DNA of 64,000 nucleotides from Purshia tridentata (lineage: Eukaryota > Streptophyta > Magnoliopsida > Rosales > Rosaceae), in NCBI GenBank assembly GCA_003254885.1, contig QANT01005115.1, positions 82,770-146,769 on the forward strand, given 5' to 3'. The notes under the pieces were generated by a model that saw only the letters and a program-made list of their open reading frames with translations, did no database searches and was not told where the DNA came from. Positions 34,012 to 45,060 of this stretch are shown in pieces. Positions within the stretch are counted from its first letter, which is position 1; every line of letters starts with the position of its first letter. A program made the translations under genes and the position numbers.

Positions 34012-35412
34012 GGAAAGAAGTGATCGAGTGCAGAGTGAAGGTGGATTGATCTGTTGTCGTGTGTGTTTCCCTAATCCCCTCTCTCTCTCTCTCTCGCAGA
34101 TTGGGATTGGAATTACGAAATTAGCGGGAACAAACGCATGTCTCGTGTCATGTGGAGAGTAGACACTGCCTTGCGTTCGATTATGTATTTTTCATCTTAA
34201 CGTGTTTGGTTTCTTCCTTTCTTCTTTATAGATAGAAATCATAGAATCATAGGACATGCCTCATTATACCTCTTAAAAACGTAACACATTAAACTACTAG
34301 TTTCACTTCAAAATTTTTACATTTTTTACTTCAATATGTGAAAACTTGAAAGATATCTTCCCCCCCAAGTAAAGATTCATTGTGACGTACAGTGCTTGCT
34401 TGCCATCCAATCATCGTTCATATCAAAATTTTCCTCTTACCAAATTGTTATGTTAGGAAATCTTCATTATTTAAGAGACTGTATCGTAACCTGCCAAATA
34501 TAATCATTCCTTATAATAACTACTTTTTTTTTTTTAACCTATAATAAAACCATAAATCCAAGATGATTCATATCCTCTATTCTAATCACAGTTTGACAAA
34601 ACTTCCATCTACAGCTGCCCTCCCCATTACAGCAGCATAAGAGGCATTGTTGGAAAGAAAAAAATGCAAAAGAGTATTAATTATTCAGTTTATGTGATCA
34701 ATTCCCAATTACTATTGGATTTAAAAAATTAGTTACACAAAAAAATAAAAATACAGCCCTAGAAATACACAGTCTCCTTCAGATAAAAAAAAGAAAGAAA
34801 AAAAGTCCCCTAGTTAAGCAAGCTTTTCTTCAATTGTTGTTGCTGTTTACAGCCTTTCCTATGCGAATGCGAGTTTGCAGATTTTGTTAACTGCATCTCT
34901 ATATCTCAATATGCCTGTGTACTACCATGTGATTCTCAAGAAAGAAAGCACGTCATGGCCATAATCGGTATCTGAAGGCATGTCTTGGGTCTCCCATCTT
35001 TCTACACTCTCTTCAAAAATGGGCGAGCTAAACACCAATATTGCAGCTGGCTGTCGGAATTTTTTTTTTCCCTAAAAAAAAATAAAAATCAGAGATGTCA
35101 AGTTTTCCATAAAGCAACAAACAATATAATTATATTCTGCATACCCTAATCCAGAAGTAGAATTTGAGTAAATTAATACGAAAATACTCCCTGTGTAATT
35201 ATACTATAGGACCATCCAAAAGGTAAATACATGCAACACCCCAGAAGATCTAAAAAAAAAAAGGGGTAAAAAACGATGATCCATCAGAATTTGCTTTCAT
35301 GATTTGAATTCTCAGCACAATATATGCAGAAATTCCCTACATGAAAGACATTAGGTTGTATTACACCAACAAACAAGAAATTACGTCATATACCTGAGAA
35401 ACAAAAGCAGAA
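34012..35412. other. Intergenic region UKL / PMT9
   Basis: UKL leader with a CT run (34078-34095), then AT-rich DNA and the 3' region of the methyltransferase gene. No gene is seen. Confidence 0.55.
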
Positions 35413-38400
35413 TCACATTATTGTATGCCCCTCATCCCACAACTTCTTCCTTGCAATCAAAACTCTTTCTTCACTTGAGGAAATAGCATCAACCCGTGGT
35501 TCTACCTCTGATAACCAGCCATCCCACTTCAAGGCAGTCAAAAACTTTCGAATATAGTTTATGACAGAGGGTTTGTCTCTTATGATGACAAACCCATGTG
35601 GTCTGAGTATCCTATCCATTTCAATCAACAGATCCTCTGCCCCACATCCACGTTCATCAATCTCTGAAAATACTGCCCATGCATGTAGAAGATCATATGT
35701 ACGTGGGTATGTGGAAAATGCTTCACACCTATAAAATACAGTGAGTGATAATAGTCATCTCAAAAGCATGAAAACATAGAGAACTTAGAATTTGGAAGGT
35801 CAATATTCAAATCTCTGAACAGACCAAGTATATTTTTACAGAATTATAAATGGTATCTATTGAAACATATTCAGATAGCTTATTAAAGAAATCAAATATG
35901 CAGAAAGGATATCCAAACAGAGAAGGGGAGGAGAAAAGAAAAGGGGGGAGGCGGGTTGAGGATGCATTAATCAGATAAAAATGTGTACCAGTCATGAACA
36001 GTTCCAATTAAGCCTCGATCATAAATTATCTTTAATCTGGCAGATACATTGACAGGAGCAACATTCATCACCCAGACGTCTTTCTCATTCAGGGCAGCAG
36101 CAAATCCGCCAAGGTTTGAGTTCATATCCATGACATTTCTGATTGAATTTTTCTGTGTGACAGACTTCATCTGCTTCCAGTACTCAATCACTCTAAAATG
36201 CCATATGCTCTGCATCACATGGATTTTTTAGGTACTCAGAAAACAGAACAAGGGACAGTGTGCAAACTTCATCGCAAAGAGTTAGCTTGTAATCAGGAAA
36301 CTTACAGTGTCCTCTTGGAATTCTTCAGGACTGACACCAATTTCTTCCAGGCGAGGGGGTGCTGTGGTAAGCCTCTGTGGCCAAGGAGCTAGTGCGCTTC
36401 CTCTTTCCTTGTGCATCTCTGTTTTGTAATTTTAGTAATGAGAGGAATTAGAAGGTGGAAAGCCAAAAACATCAACAATGGAAGTAGACCAACGCTACTT
36501 ACTTGCAGAGTATCGAGAAATGCATGCCTTCATGCTCACATTCCAACTTGCATCTGGGTCATCATCAGAATCGCACAGAGGAGGCTGAGTCCGAGCATCT
36601 CTCTTCAAATAACAACTATTAGTCAGTGGCTTGGCCCATATAACACTCTGCTCTTTCTTTGCTACAACTTTCCAGCACATTCTTTTTAGAAGGTCAGACA
36701 TAGCATTCCAGATCCTCCGATTTTCCGGATCCTGTGAATATGCTTCAGGAGAAGTATACACAAAATACCCTCCGGGTCTTAGTAATCTGTCAAGCTCTAA
36801 TAAGAGTATTCCATCTCTTTGAAGCCAATCTATTCGACACCGTGAGCAATGAGCAAGCTCAAATGATCTGCTTGGATAAGTAAGTCTTTTTGTACCCAAG
36901 ATACCAAGAGTTGAGGGAATCCCCCTCTCTAGTGCAAATTGTATTTGATTCTCATGCACATCATTAGGGGCAAGGGACATAGCTATGACGTGGTGAGAAA
37001 GAAGATATGCCCCAAAACTTGCAACTCCACAACCCACATCGAGAACAGTCCGGATATTTCCATCATTGTTGAATTTATCACCAGGAAATTTAAGCATCTA
37101 GACAAATAATAAGCATGCCATTGGAAAACAGAAAAAGGTTATGCTACGTCAATCTTAAGATAGTGCAATATTCACCAGCGACAAGAATGGAGCTTGGAAA
37201 ATAAACAGCATATGTTAGGAATTTCAAACTAAATAGCTGAGTCAAAGCAGAATCTTCTGGTTTCTTTCTTCTTCCAAAAACAAGAGAATTGTCACTAATA
37301 CCAGGTTACCACTTATGTTTCCTCTTTTCTTTATCGAACAAGCATAGAAAAGAACAAAAAACTGAGTCAATGTTGCGTACCCTGGAAAGAGAAACAATGT
37401 ACTTATCAGCTCCAGCATGGAAATGCGTCCCTCCACCAGGAAAATTGATCTTGTCCCCATTCACAACCATCCAATTTTGATCTGACTTCTCTTGTGCAAG
37501 ATGGGTGTGGGGGATGTTGGCCTTCCACACTTCGTCTCTACTTGCCGGCCATCTCATAGGAATCTGAAATTCTAGTAATGATTTTGTCGGAATCAAAACT
37601 AAGTAAAACAATGATGGTAAACTTACACATAAGCAATAACCACCTACCTTATAACCAAGTGGGGGTGGTATCAAGCAATTATAGCGGCGCTCTGGAGGCG
37701 GGCAGTGCCGTTCATAATGCTCCATTAACGTCAGATTGGGCTTCATTTTCAGTTGGTAAATAAGGTTTCTATCAAGACAAGGTATCAACTCCGAGAGTCG
37801 CATATCACATATCTGTAAAAACATCAAAAGCCATCACTTCAGCCAAATGAAAACACAAATACAAACAAAACTAGGAGATCAATAAAAACATTTTGCTATC
37901 AGTATATATGCATACCAGCAAGTGGGTAATAACTTGAGTGAAATATCAAAATTTGAAACAACCTTCAATGTCTTGTTAACAAGGTCCAAATAACAAAAGG
38001 GTGAAATCGTTTTCACATGAAAACAACATCAAAATTATCAACAGGTTATAGAATTTTATTAAATTGTCTACAGAGAGATATATGTCTTTGCCTTTCCCAG
38101 AACCCAAACAGAAACTAGAGTGAAATACATAATACTCTTTAGCCGCAATTATATTAATCACCAAAAAACTAATAACAAGTGAAAAACCTAACACTAGTAA
38201 TCAATGAATGCGTTACGTACAGGCATGCTTTTGGGGACCTCGGAGTTGTGCTCCTGATCTTCATGCAAATCATCGAAATCACGATGGGAAAGGAATCCAC
38301 CGAAAACCGGGTCGAAGCCATCGGACCCAGAAGCCTCTTCGTCGGATCGGCGCGAGCCCGGAGCGAAAGACCAACCGTAGTATAAACAAAGCAAACCCAG

Positions 38401-38472
38401 ACTCACACAAAGACCAATTAGAAAGGACTTCAGTAGCTTAGTAGGGATACTGAGCTCACTCTTGTGCTTCAT
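35413..38472 (-). CDS. PMT9: Golgi SAM-dependent methyltransferase, PMT9-like (DUF248)
   Basis: Reverse strand, seven exons: 38472-38221, 37812-37648, 37563-37381, 37097-36503, 36418-36306, 36209-35989 and 35728-35413; 614 aa. It is a type II membrane protein: short basic tail, one membrane span (about 14-33, LLKSFLIGLCVSLGLL), then the luminal domain. Family blocks: CPPPERRYNCLIPPP, FPGGGTHFHAGADKYI, the SAM-binding motif DVGCGVASFGAYL (from about 220), AHCSRCRIDW, and LRPGGYFVYTSPEAY. The second half has RNVMDMNSNLGGFAAAL, YDLLHAW, and EMDRILRPHGFVIIRD. These are thought to methylate cell-wall polysaccharide (pectin) in the Golgi, so the gene relates functionally to the PG array, though distance rules out an operon-like link. 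Length is typical (about 590-680). Confidence 0.93.
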
Positions 38473-39505
38473 TTCGAACGTTCTTCGGGTTCAGGATCTC
38501 AAGCTGGATAGAGCCGACCCAAAATTTCCTGTGACATGAAACTAAAACCCTAGTGGCAGATCCATGGCTGGAGAGGAAAACAGTGGGAGAAGCGCCGGCG
38601 ATTTAGCTGAGAATCGTACGGCGCTATCGTCTTTTCGCGGGAGGGAGAAAGACACAAAGAGATTGAGTGCGGTCGACTCCACGTAAATCGCATCAAGTCA
38701 ACTTAATTACTTAAATACCCTTCGAGCTTCGATTTCAGATAGCATTTTTGAGGCTAATAAGGTCATTTGACGTTTGGCTGGGGAGAGACTAGGGTGTTGA
38801 AATCCATGTTCATGCAGGCTCTTTTATCTCTTGTCCAATAAGGTGAAAGGATATTACGTCAGGTGGGCCTGCTGCTTCAGATGGGATTCTCTTGCCATAT
38901 TAATCATTTCCCACTTTTGGGAAGGTTTGTAAGGCCCATGGCCCATAAGGGCCATACCCCGGAAGTGCCAATTCGGGGAAATTGATTAGCGTTAAGAATT
39001 CTAAATTTGCGTATGTGTTTGATAAATTCATACTTTATGATTCATTTTTGTAAGTCATCTTTTTATTTAGTTATATGTTATATTACAATGATATGTTTAT
39101 GATCTTTCTATTTAATTTTTTTCTCAGGGTCACCAGCATCAATAATGGGATGAAGGTCACGGTAGGCAATATGCCTAGCTCTAGTTCGAGGCAAAAAGGA
39201 TGACCAATAACTCAACTGGTAGATAGAAGCAAAAAGTTTTGTTTGAGTTGTAACATTTTCTTACAATGCTCTTTCTTTGAGATAAAATGCCTTCCCCCCT
39301 AACTCAATTGAACATTAATTAAAAAATAGTAAGATAAGTATGTCTGCAAAACCACCAATGAACGATTGACATGCACAAATGAAATTCCTAAAAACAAGCC
39401 AAACACAAAATATATAAATAAAAGCATAGAGGTGATCCGACTGAAATGACTTTACAGTATGCAAAACCGGCGCAAAATCAAATGCTTAACTTTTCAGCTT
39501 GTAGA
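38473..39505. other. Intergenic region PMT9 / NRPC2
   Basis: PMT9 promoter and leader (GC-richer to about 38700), then a stretch near 38930-38955 with overlapping GGCCCA motifs (AAGGCCCATGGCCCATAAGG). The rest is the 3' region of NRPC2. No gene is visible. Confidence 0.5.
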
Positions 39506-42500
39506 CTAATATGTCTCTGCTAATTTTAAGCGAGGAACAATGTTCATGGATTGGAGTTCCTGGATCAAGAGCTTGCAAGCATAGGGAAGCTTCATGGTAG
39601 AAATATTATGCCCATTTTTACACGAGGAACAAATTCCAGTTTTCAGCTTATGGTTGTAATAGCCCAACAAACCACACACTCTGCAAACCTGGACTACAAA
39701 AGGGTCACTAGAGAGCATTAGCCGCTCATATAGCAACATACTTGCACCATAAGAAATCAAACAATCGCGCTCCATTTCTCCCATTCGGAGTCCTCCATTT
39801 CGAGCTTTTCCCCCAGTAGGTTGCCTAGTTAGATTGGCTCGGGGACCAGTACCTCGTGCATGCATTTTATCTTGGACCATATGCCTCAACTTCTGGTAGT
39901 AAATTGGTCCCATGAAAATATATGCTTGCAATGGGCAACCTGTGATGCCTGAGTAAATAAAGTCCTTGCCATTGTAACTAAATCCCATCCTCACCAGGGT
40001 TTCACTTATAGCTTCAACCTTGTCTGCATGACCACTTGGTTCCCCAAAGGCACTGCCATAATGAAACCTTCCACATGAAACTCCTGCTTTACTCCCAAGA
40101 AGCTCTATCATCTTCCCTACAGTCATTCGACTTGGAAAGCCATGAGGATTCATAATTAAATCCGGGCAAATGCCACGTTCTGAAAATGGGAAATCTTCCT
40201 GTTGGACAATGGTACCACAAACACCTTTCTGCCCATGTCTGCTACTGAACTTGTCACCAATCTCTGGTCTCCGAGTATGGCGAATTAAGAATTTAAAGCA
40301 TAAATTATTATGTGTATCAGAGCAAATAGATACTTTATCCACCACACAAGACTCCCCTTCAGCTCCTCCTTCGTATTTTTGTGGAACAGACTTATACTCA
40401 CTATCATTTAATAATCCAGATCTAATTTCCCCCCTTATGACAATAGGAACCTGTTTGTTCATATAGATGTCATTATGTCTAATAATTTCCCCAGGTGCAG
40501 CAAGCCCATCATCATCCAGCACCTGCATCCATGCAGAATCAGGTCCATCTCTATTGGGCCTCAGAATTCTGTCTTGTGTGTTATTATCATATTTTTTATT
40601 GGTAGCAACATACCTTTTCATAAGAATGCAACGACCAAAACCACGATCCAGAGATGACTTGTTCATGACTATTGCATCCTCTATGTCGTAGCCACTATAA
40701 CTCATCACAGCAACAGTTGCATTCTGCCCAGCTCCAAGTTTATCATACCCCACCAGCTCAATTGTCCTTGTTGTCAAAAGTGGCCGTTGAGGATACACCA
40801 GTAGGTACAGCAATGTGTCCATCCGTTGCAGCTGGTTATATGCAATATTTCCCATTGCTTGCTTTCCCATTGCACACTGGTATGTATTTCTAGGTGACTG
40901 GTTGTGATGAGGATACGGAATTAGCCCCGCACAAACACCTAAGATGGTTAAAGGCTCTATTTCAATATGGGTTGTTTCTGTTGTTGCCTCATTTTCGTAT
41001 AGAGCAATCAAAGCATTGTTCTCCTCATTAACATCAAGATACTCAATCAAGCCGTCAATTAAAAAATCTTCAAAAGTGCGGACTCCATTCTTCAACTCCT
41101 GCATATGATGTTCTTTGACCCTTGATACACCCTTGTCAGCAATAACAAGTGGACGACAAACTCGACCACCATCAGAAGCTATGTAAACACAACGCAGGTT
41201 CTCATTGACAAACACACTGACAAACTCCCCAATTTTTCCAGCTCTACGAAACATTCTCAACGCAGTGGCAAAACTTTGTGGCTTCCTATGCTTTCCAAGG
41301 ATGTGTCCATTGAAAAAAACCAGAAAAGTTTTGTGAAGCTCCTCTCCTGATAGTAGTTCCAAGTCTTCAACACCCAAATCGTAGCACAAAGAAGTTAATG
41401 GGCCCTCCTCTTCATCAGTTGTCACATGAGTCATCAGGGCTAAGTTTTTTACCAATCCACAATCTGCACCTTCTGGAGTGTCACAAGGGCAAAGCATTCC
41501 CCACTGGCTAGGCTGCAAGGCTCTAGGTCCACTTACTTTCCGCGACTTCTCAAGTTGCGGTGAGATTTTGGTCATATTTCCCAGACAACCTATGAAGGAT
41601 AACCTAGTTAGCACCTGTGTCGTTCCTGTTCTGTGCACGTTGAACCGTTTGATTTCAAAGTTCCCAGTAGACAGGGTTCTTTCTAGGCCATGTGTAATAT
41701 TATCTCTAATTAAGCACTGTGCAAAGTCAAAACGGCTAGACCTGCCAGGCTTTGTTAATATATTGTCCGCAGCCTTCTTAGCTTCATCAATCATTGTCTT
41801 GAACAGATCCTCAAACAGTAGAGAAATTAACTGACCAGATAACTCAAGCCGCTTGTTCCCAATATAATCCTTGTCATCCCTTGCATCCTTTTTTATAATT
41901 GCATCCATTATGCGTCTCATCATCACAGCAACATATATGCATTTCGGACGAAAATTGTTCCCGCACACCCCAACATTAGCAATAAGTACATCTTGAAGGA
42001 CTGTCAGTACTCTATCAATACCATCATCCTCCTCTGATATTGAGGCACCAGCAAAAAAATTCCTTTTTTTCAAATTTTGTTTAAGATAGTCCAAGGCTTT
42101 CTCTTGTGTATATATATCTTGCTTTGCACAATCCTCAATTGATGGCATTAGCAGGTCACCGTATCGAGGATCTCTTCCAACCATCTGTACCACTTCTTGA
42201 TCACTCTCCATTCCCATAGCCTTCATGACCACCATAATAGGAATCTTTTTGACAAATGAGTTAAGATTCAAATACAGCTTCTGTTTGTCCATCTGAATAA
42301 TAGTTTTGCTTTTTATCTTCTCTGAGCTGCTTGTAACAGATGCATTTACATTCCCCTTCTTGTCCACATCAATGATAATCCGGTTTTTCGAAAGCTGTTC
42401 CTGTATCAAAAGCACCTTCTCATTTCCTTTTATGATAAAATACCCTCCAGGATCAAGAGGGCACTCACCAAGTTTCACAAGTTCGGCTTCGGTTTTTCCA

Positions 42501-43009
42501 TACAAGGTACAGCAGCAACTCCTTAACATAATAGGCATTCTTCCAATTACAACACCTTTCTTCTCCACTCTAGTCTGTTGACCACAACTTCCTTGAATGT
42601 ACTCTACATCGACTTTTATCGGAGCAGAATACGTCATATCAGATAAGCGGCATATATGGGGAGCAATTTTTTCAGTGACACCATCGATTGTCAGCGAGGG
42701 CACACCAACGGATATGTCTTTAAACTTGAGATAAATACTTGGATCGACGCGGGACACAATTCGATCGTTGGCACGAACAATTTTCTTGATTCCAATGTTC
42801 ACAAAGTAATTAAACGAGTCCAAATGTTGCTTTACCAGGCCTCTGACCTTTAGAAACTCCGGGATAAGCGCGAATTTGTCCTTGGCAGATTTGATAGGTG
42901 CAACGAGCAACTCCATATCAATGGCCGAGTGAGGCATTTGCTTGCCATAATTAACCTGTTGCTTCTTGTTGTTATGAGGGTCGGCCAAGGAGTCTCGCGC
43001 CACGCCCAT
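39506..43009 (-). CDS. NRPC2: RNA polymerase III second-largest subunit (NRPC2/RPC2)
   Basis: One open frame on the reverse strand, 1,167 aa from ATG 43009. It is the catalytic beta-like subunit of nuclear RNA polymerase III, which makes tRNAs and 5S rRNA. Order of features: protrusion/lobe (PEFLKVRGLVKQHLDSFNYF, GRMPIMLRS, LGECPLDPGGYFIIKG), fork (SGPRALQPSQWGMLCPCDTPEG), hybrid-binding domain (GYDIEDAIVMNKSSLDRGFGR, RRPEIGDKFSSRHGQKG, DLIMNPHGFPSRMT), and the clamp with a zinc site CRVCG...CSSCKNG and the end NIVPRLKL. CPCDTPEG is the Pol III form; Pol II has a different motif. The whole coding sequence lacks introns, which I recall as unusual for this gene class in plants. A leader intron (about 43138-43043) is possible: TTAG/GTTGTG with TTGCAG/GTTAGTG. 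The leader contains the telo-box AAACCCTAG. Confidence 0.95.
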   Translation of the reverse strand: MGVARDSLADPHNNKKQQVNYGKQMPHSAIDMELLVAPIKSAKDKFALIPEFLKVRGLVKQHLDSFNYFVNIGIKKIVRANDRIVSRVDPSIYLKFKDISVGVPSLTIDGVTEKIAPHICRLSDMTYSAPIKVDVEYIQGSCGQQTRVEKKGVVIGRMPIMLRSCCCTLYGKTEAELVKLGECPLDPGGYFIIKGNEKVLLIQEQLSKNRIIIDVDKKGNVNASVTSSSEKIKSKTIIQMDKQKLYLNLNSFVKKIPIMVVMKAMGMESDQEVVQMVGRDPRYGDLLMPSIEDCAKQDIYTQEKALDYLKQNLKKRNFFAGASISEEDDGIDRVLTVLQDVLIANVGVCGNNFRPKCIYVAVMMRRIMDAIIKKDARDDKDYIGNKRLELSGQLISLLFEDLFKTMIDEAKKAADNILTKPGRSSRFDFAQCLIRDNITHGLERTLSTGNFEIKRFNVHRTGTTQVLTRLSFIGCLGNMTKISPQLEKSRKVSGPRALQPSQWGMLCPCDTPEGADCGLVKNLALMTHVTTDEEEGPLTSLCYDLGVEDLELLSGEELHKTFLVFFNGHILGKHRKPQSFATALRMFRRAGKIGEFVSVFVNENLRCVYIASDGGRVCRPLVIADKGVSRVKEHHMQELKNGVRTFEDFLIDGLIEYLDVNEENNALIALYENEATTETTHIEIEPLTILGVCAGLIPYPHHNQSPRNTYQCAMGKQAMGNIAYNQLQRMDTLLYLLVYPQRPLLTTRTIELVGYDKLGAGQNATVAVMSYSGYDIEDAIVMNKSSLDRGFGRCILMKRYVATNKKYDNNTQDRILRPNRDGPDSAWMQVLDDDGLAAPGEIIRHNDIYMNKQVPIVIRGEIRSGLLNDSEYKSVPQKYEGGAEGESCVVDKVSICSDTHNNLCFKFLIRHTRRPEIGDKFSSRHGQKGVCGTIVQQEDFPFSERGICPDLIMNPHGFPSRMTVGKMIELLGSKAGVSCGRFHYGSAFGEPSGHADKVEAISETLVRMGFSYNGKDFIYSGITGCPLQAYIFMGPIYYQKLRHMVQDKMHARGTGPRANLTRQPTGGKARNGGLRMGEMERDCLISYGASMLLYERLMLSSDPFVVQVCRVCGLLGYYNHKLKTGICSSCKNGHNISTMKLPYACKLLIQELQSMNIVPRLKLAETY

Positions 43010-43019
43010 GGCCAATCGC

Positions 43020-43030
43020 TAGGGTTTCTT
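43020..43030 (-). promoter_or_regulatory. Telo-box in the NRPC2 leader
   Basis: On the reverse strand GAAACCCTAGCG sits just before the coding region; another AAACCCTAA lies on the + strand near 43111. Telo-boxes (AAACCCTA) mark promoters and leaders of plant translation-related genes. Confidence 0.5.
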
Positions 43031-43139
43031 GAAATCACTAACCTGCAATGCCCCAAACAAATTGCTGTCAGATAATACGAAAATAAAAGGAAAATAAATC
43101 AAACAAACTGAAACCCTAAAAATTACATAACCCACAACC

Positions 43140-44333
43140 TAATTGCAGAGGAGATGAAGAAGGTGGGTCTGCGGGTTTGGGGGTTTCAGTTTTGGTCTGT
43201 TAGGGGTTGGGAGTTTCGTGTGTTTGGGAGGAGGGACTGAGAGAAGCGCGGCTATTTTACTTGATGATCTACTTTCAAGTTTCAAATGGTATTGTCTTAA
43301 ATATTAACATATAATAATGGCTTACCCGGACCCAGATTGTGTGCTGGCCCAGCTGATATTTTGGACATCCCCCATCTCTTTATAGAATTAGCCAAAGCGC
43401 CCAACTTTCAACAAATAATTGTTTTCAAAAGAGAATATAAACTAGTAATATATAATCTCTCAGACAATATTAGTTATACAAAATAATTTTCCCATACATA
43501 CAAATTATTCATATTAAATATAATTATACTTGGCAAAAAAAAACAATTAGACACAAAATATTTGGTTTTAATATTTAAAAATAATGCTCGGTTGTTACAA
43601 AATTTGCGTGGGAAAATCAATTTATTGATATGAATGATGGAAGAGTAACTTGAAAGCCACTACATTAAATATGTTAAATGATAATAATACTTAATATTAT
43701 AAAAGTCTTTCTAATATATATAAATGAAAATATAAAGTTTACCTCATTGGCCATGTCTATTTCATATTATAAAATTTTTTCATTTGTTGACTATTTCCAT
43801 ATTTAATGCACCAAAATTCTTGCAACAAAATAAAATTAAAAAAAAAAAGATATGAATTAAATTATAATGAATTTTTGAATTGATTGTAAAATGTGAATGG
43901 TATTGACTATTGGCCGACCGATGCCAATCCAAAAACAGATGGTCGCAATCGCACCCACTACTTCATCCAATCCATATCTGCAACTGCAAGTAATGTGAAG
44001 TCGTGAACGTGTACAGTGCACTAGAAAGTTGAAACATGACCAGAAGCTTTCATTTCATTTTTCTGAAAAAGGCAACCAACAAAAACAGCTATTATTGCGT
44101 TTGCCATTACCGCGAAACTTCCATGTGATGATTGTGATCTGCCCACTATCTCCGATTCAGTAGATATTCTTTTCTTTTTTAAAGGAAAATAATTCAAAAA
44201 AGTCACATGTAAAGGTATCCCACTTTTATTAACAGCTTTTTCTTAATGAAATATTAGTCAATAATTAGATCCACCATTAAAGCCACTCACGGAGGAGTTA
44301 CCTACCTACCACCACTGTAAGCGACTGGCCACC
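43140..44333. other. Divergent intergenic region NRPC2 / RGLG2
   Basis: NRPC2 first leader exon (about 43140-43250), then AT-rich sequence with many A/T runs. No gene is seen. Confidence 0.5.
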
Positions 44334-44981
44334 ATGTTTCAGAGACCTTCTTCCTTAAACACAGGTACGATTGAGATCTCTCTCTCAACCGGTTGGTTTA
44401 ATTGCTTCATGACCGTTATTGTGGTTTGAAATATCTAACCGTTAATTTCAAGCGCGTGAAATTATGGTTTTTGATCGGTACAGATCTTCAATATTGTGTC
44501 TCTGCTTTGTTAAAGGATGCTGGTCTAATTTTCTTGTTCTTGGTTTTTATTTATTTATTTAATTTTTAATATTTGCAATACACCTCTATTCTTATCCTAA
44601 TAGGTAATTGAACTTTATACGTTTTGTTTTGCTTGGTCATATATACGCAATGTGCTTTTTGTGGATTTCTGTACAAGACACTTGGCAATTAATTATCTGC
44701 CAAGTTTTTTTTTCGAAGAAAACTTAACTGAGCAGGCTTCTTTAGTCGGTGAATAGGCATTGAGTTATCTGAGAGTCGTGTCCAACACCGTTTTCTTTGG
44801 TCTTTGTTCGGTTTGGAAGAGAATTACGAACTTTCTACGAGGCTTCCAATGCCGCCTTTATCTCTGTAATTCTATTTGAATATGTATACATTATACGTCT
44901 AGCAGTATTGAATTCTAAGTTTTCTTTTTTCTTGGTTTTGTGCTGGTTTTTTTGTAGGTGTGAATTTAGATTGGTTTGGTT
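44334..44981 (+). other. RGLG2 leader with intron and possible upstream ORF
   Basis: GCCACCATGT at 44329-44338 is a strong start context. The exon ends AAACACAG/GTACGA (44364) and a matching acceptor, TTTGTAG/GTGTG, ends at 44957, giving a leader intron of 593 bases. If spliced, the ATG at 44334 opens an 18-codon frame, MFQRPSSLNTGVNLDWFG, ending before the main start. The transcription start is unknown, so it may not be in the mRNA. Confidence 0.35.
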
Positions 44982-45060
44982 GATTTAGCGGACTGCATTG
45001 TGAAGGAGGTAAAGAGGGTTTCGTTTAGAATTGGGGATTTTGTTTTAGGGAGTTGAGTTA

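Noticed and set aside
39200-39225. tRNA-like AACTCAACTGGTAGATAG near the NRPC2 3' end
   Set aside because: No matching second half for a tRNA; at most a SINE remnant.
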